From: Arsenicibacter rosenii
GTDB lineage: Bacteria > Bacteroidota > Bacteroidia > Cytophagales > Spirosomataceae
Direction: 5' to 3'
NCBI RefSeq assembly: GCF_001870735.1
Contig: NZ_MORL01000006.1
Coordinates: 248,001-312,000 of the forward strand
Length of the DNA: 64,000 bases
A model generated the notes under the pieces. It saw only the letters and a list, made by a program, of their open reading frames with translations. It made no database searches and was not told where the DNA came from. A program made the position numbers and the translations under genes. Below are positions 63,201 through 64,000 of the stretch, piece by piece. How positions within the stretch are numbered: the stretch's first letter is position 1; every line of letters begins with the position of its first letter.

Positions 63201-63508
63201 TGATGGGGGAATTCAACTACCTGAAAGCCAATACGGATCTGCCGCTTACAGACCGCATCCTGCAAGGGACCGCCAATCGCTTACGCCCCGTTCTGATGAC
63301 TGCGCTCGTGGCCTCACTGGGTTTCCTGCCCATGGCATTGGCCACCACCGCCGGTGCCGAGGTACAACGCCCGCTGGCGACCGTCGTCATTGGCGGGTTA
63401 ATCTCGGCTACCCTGCTGACCTTGCTGGTCTTACCCTGCCTGTACTGGTGGGAACAGTCAAACGCAAAACACAAATCTGCCATTTCTGAAGAGACCGTAC
63501 AATCATGA
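60263..63508 (+). CDS. Heavy-metal efflux RND pump (CusA/CzcA family)
   Basis: A 1081-residue inner-membrane proton antiporter subunit. It starts MLDAIIRYSIQNKLIIGVFTL and has LSRLPIDALPDITNNQVQV, the heavy-metal RND motif DFGLIVDGAVIIVE in helix 4 (Asp401, Asp407), EGKMFRPMAQTVVFAI and the C-terminal GFIALFGVAVLNGIVLM. Metal specificity cannot be settled. At about residues 422-463 an insertion made of short repeats (NHSFTHSLNHSLTS) lies between helix 4 and the conserved MDEDVYQAASRIRSSAAFGE block. The reading frame is intact. The stop overlaps the next start (ATGA), coupling it to the adaptor. Confidence 0.92.
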   Translation: MLDAIIRYSIQNKLIIGVFTLALVIWGSYSLSRLPIDALPDITNNQVQVITQSPALSALDVERLISFPVEQAMATLPDLVEVRSISRFGLSVVTIVFDDDVDGYFARQQVFERVQQVRSQIPEHAGAPELSPVTTGLGEIYQYVLRAKPGFEKQYSPMELRTIQDWIVRRQLLGTKGVADVSSFGGLLKQYEVAVDPQRLRSAGVTMDELFTALSKNNQNAGGAYIDRRPNAYFIRSEGLINSLDDIGKIVVKRTPGGMPVKVRDVAQVQLGNAIRYGAMTRNGDGEVVGAIVMMLKGENSSEVIGNVKTRIAQIRKSLPEGVEIHAFLDRTKLVNRAIGTVERNLIEGALIVVFVLVLMLGNWRAGLIVASVIPLAMLFAVSLMNVFGVSGNLMSLGAIDFGLIVDGAVIIVEATLHHLKDRAVVRRNSERPDRRTEKERVGQGTVRNHSFTHSLNHSLTSSEMDEDVYQAASRIRSSAAFGEIIILIVYLPLLALVGIEGKMFRPMAQTVVFAIFGAFVLSLTYVPMVSSLVLSKKLYPADKKTISDRIMAFFHRLYDPVIRWTLAHKRWVACMAITLFTGALLLFAQLGGEFIPQLDEGDFAVETRVMTGSSLAQSSDAALKAGRILTGNFPEVIETIGKTGAGEIPTDPMPIEATDLMVILKDRSEWTSAGSREELMEKMEASLKQVSGVSFGFLQPIQMRFSELISGVKQDVAVKLYGEDLNVLADYAARIGRIAGTVDGAVDLYVEQVSGLPQIVVTFDREALARFDLSIEDANRYLQAAFAGASAGQVYEGERRFELVVRLQEQSRQRLDDVQNLLITTADGQAIPLSQIAKVSFQNSVNQVQRDDAKRRITVAFNVRGRDVESVVNDLQAKMAGQLMLPAGYYVTYGGQFQNLQEAKDRLSIAVPVALGLIFLLLFLTFRSVRQSLLIFTSIPLAAIGGIVALWVRGMPFSISAGVGFIALFGVAVLNGIVLMGEFNYLKANTDLPLTDRILQGTANRLRPVLMTALVASLGFLPMALATTAGAEVQRPLATVVIGGLISATLLTLLVLPCLYWWEQSNAKHKSAISEETVQS
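61526..61652. repeat. Short-repeat insertion inside the CusA/CzcA gene
   Basis: Contains a 23-bp direct repeat (61526-61548 and 61557-61579, GACCGG.CCGTCGTACGG.GAAA), then AAAGAGCGCGTAGGGCAAGG and an array of CACTCATT/CGCTCAAT words (61608-61641). The same words build the intergenic elements near 4.35, 10.8, 28.8 and 37.5 kb. The whole stretch is in frame with the pump gene. Confidence 0.8.
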
Positions 63509-64000
63509 GAATTATCACTAACTTGATGGTAATCGGGCTGTTTTTGGGTACAGCCTGTCAGACCGATAAGTCGCCGGAAAACGGCGGAAAACAGGTTGCT
63601 GAAGAAGCGGCTGAACATAACCATGCCCCCACGGAGCTGGTTGCCCTGACCGACGATCAGCTGCGGATCGGCGGGGTTGAGGTGGGCGCGGTCAGTTACC
63701 GGAATCTGGGGCAATCATTGCAGGTGAATGGCCGTTTGGCCGTCCCGGCACAAAGTCAGGTCAACATATCGGCATTGCAGGGCGGCTTTGTCCGGAGTGT
63801 CCCGCTGCTGCCCGGTCAGCCCGTACGGAAAGGGCAGGTGCTGGCGCGGATTGAGAATCCGGATCTGATTCAGCTACAGCAGGAGTACGCCGAAAATCAC
63901 AGCCGCCTGACTTATCTGGAAGCTGAATATGCCCGGCAGCAGGAGCTGAGCCGCGAAAATGTCAGCGCCGTGAAGGTACTACAGCAGACACGGGCCGATT
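63505..64000 (+). CDS. Efflux RND periplasmic adaptor (CusB/HlyD family), 3' end beyond window
   Basis: The first 165 residues are visible. A lipoprotein signal (IGLFLGTAC, Cys18) is followed by a His-containing linker (EEAAEHNHAP), then the adaptor core: LQVNGRLAVPAQSQVNISALQGGFV, the lipoyl-like hairpin VPLLPGQPVRKGQVLARIENPDLIQLQQEY and the start of the alpha hairpin (NHSRLTYLEAEYARQQELSREN). It would link the pump to a TolC-like channel. The ATG overlaps the pump stop by four bases. It is open to the window edge. Confidence 0.9.
   Translation, partial: MRIITNLMVIGLFLGTACQTDKSPENGGKQVAEEAAEHNHAPTELVALTDDQLRIGGVEVGAVSYRNLGQSLQVNGRLAVPAQSQVNISALQGGFVRSVPLLPGQPVRKGQVLARIENPDLIQLQQEYAENHSRLTYLEAEYARQQELSRENVSAVKVLQQTRAD

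Overview
The window looks like the chromosome of a cytophagalean Bacteroidota (Spirosoma, Larkinella or Dyadobacter-like). The reasons are a GC content in the mid 50s by eye, the conserved nusB - YtxH - DUF1573 - yajC - YbbR gene order, the long Bacteroidota form of NusB, promoters of the Bacteroidota type (TTTG, about 20 bases, TAnnTTTG) and a very large set of secreted glycoside hydrolases. No rRNA, tRNA, CRISPR array, prophage or complete insertion sequence was seen.

Layout. 1-13 kb is housekeeping: the yajC/nusB block (minus strand), a lipoprotein followed by a 16-bp minisatellite, an ABC exporter, a pyrB - toxin/antitoxin - DinB run (minus), a duplicated beta-barrel protein, fabG and a VWA membrane protein. 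13-59.7 kb is an almost unbroken carbohydrate-degradation region of about 20 enzymes: an alpha-glucuronidase-like enzyme, beta-propeller (GH43-like) enzymes, GH29 fucosidase, PL1 pectate lyase, a beta-helix plus DUF6298 protein, GH140 apiosidase, SGNH acetylesterase, three GH78-type and one GH106-type rhamnosidases, a sialidase-like propeller, GH2 and GH97. Apiosidase together with rhamnosidases, fucosidase and pectate lyase points to pectin, most specifically rhamnogalacturonan II (RG-II). No SusC/SusD pair and no regulator lies in the window. 59.8-64 kb starts a heavy-metal efflux operon (DUF6660, CusA/CzcA, adaptor cut by the window edge).

The most interesting part is 33.1-41.8 kb. A sialidase-like propeller enzyme, an iron-type alcohol dehydrogenase, a DapA/NanA-type aldolase, a PdxA-like dehydrogenase, a DUF1537 four-carbon sugar-acid kinase and a sodium-solute symporter fused to an esterase lie in one direction. 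Read as a pathway, they would fit degradation of Dha (3-deoxy-D-lyxo-heptulosaric acid), a sugar found in RG-II: aldol cleavage gives pyruvate plus D-threuronate, the alcohol dehydrogenase reduces this to D-threonate, and the kinase and PdxA2-type enzyme convert it to dihydroxyacetone phosphate and CO2. The stereochemistry works out on paper, but the whole assignment is inference.

The intergenic DNA is unusually rich in repeats: a 16-bp minisatellite, a 65-bp tandem array with alternating variants, at least five families of dispersed palindromes, and short-repeat DNA that has entered coding sequence (the PdxA C-terminus and an internal loop of CusA).
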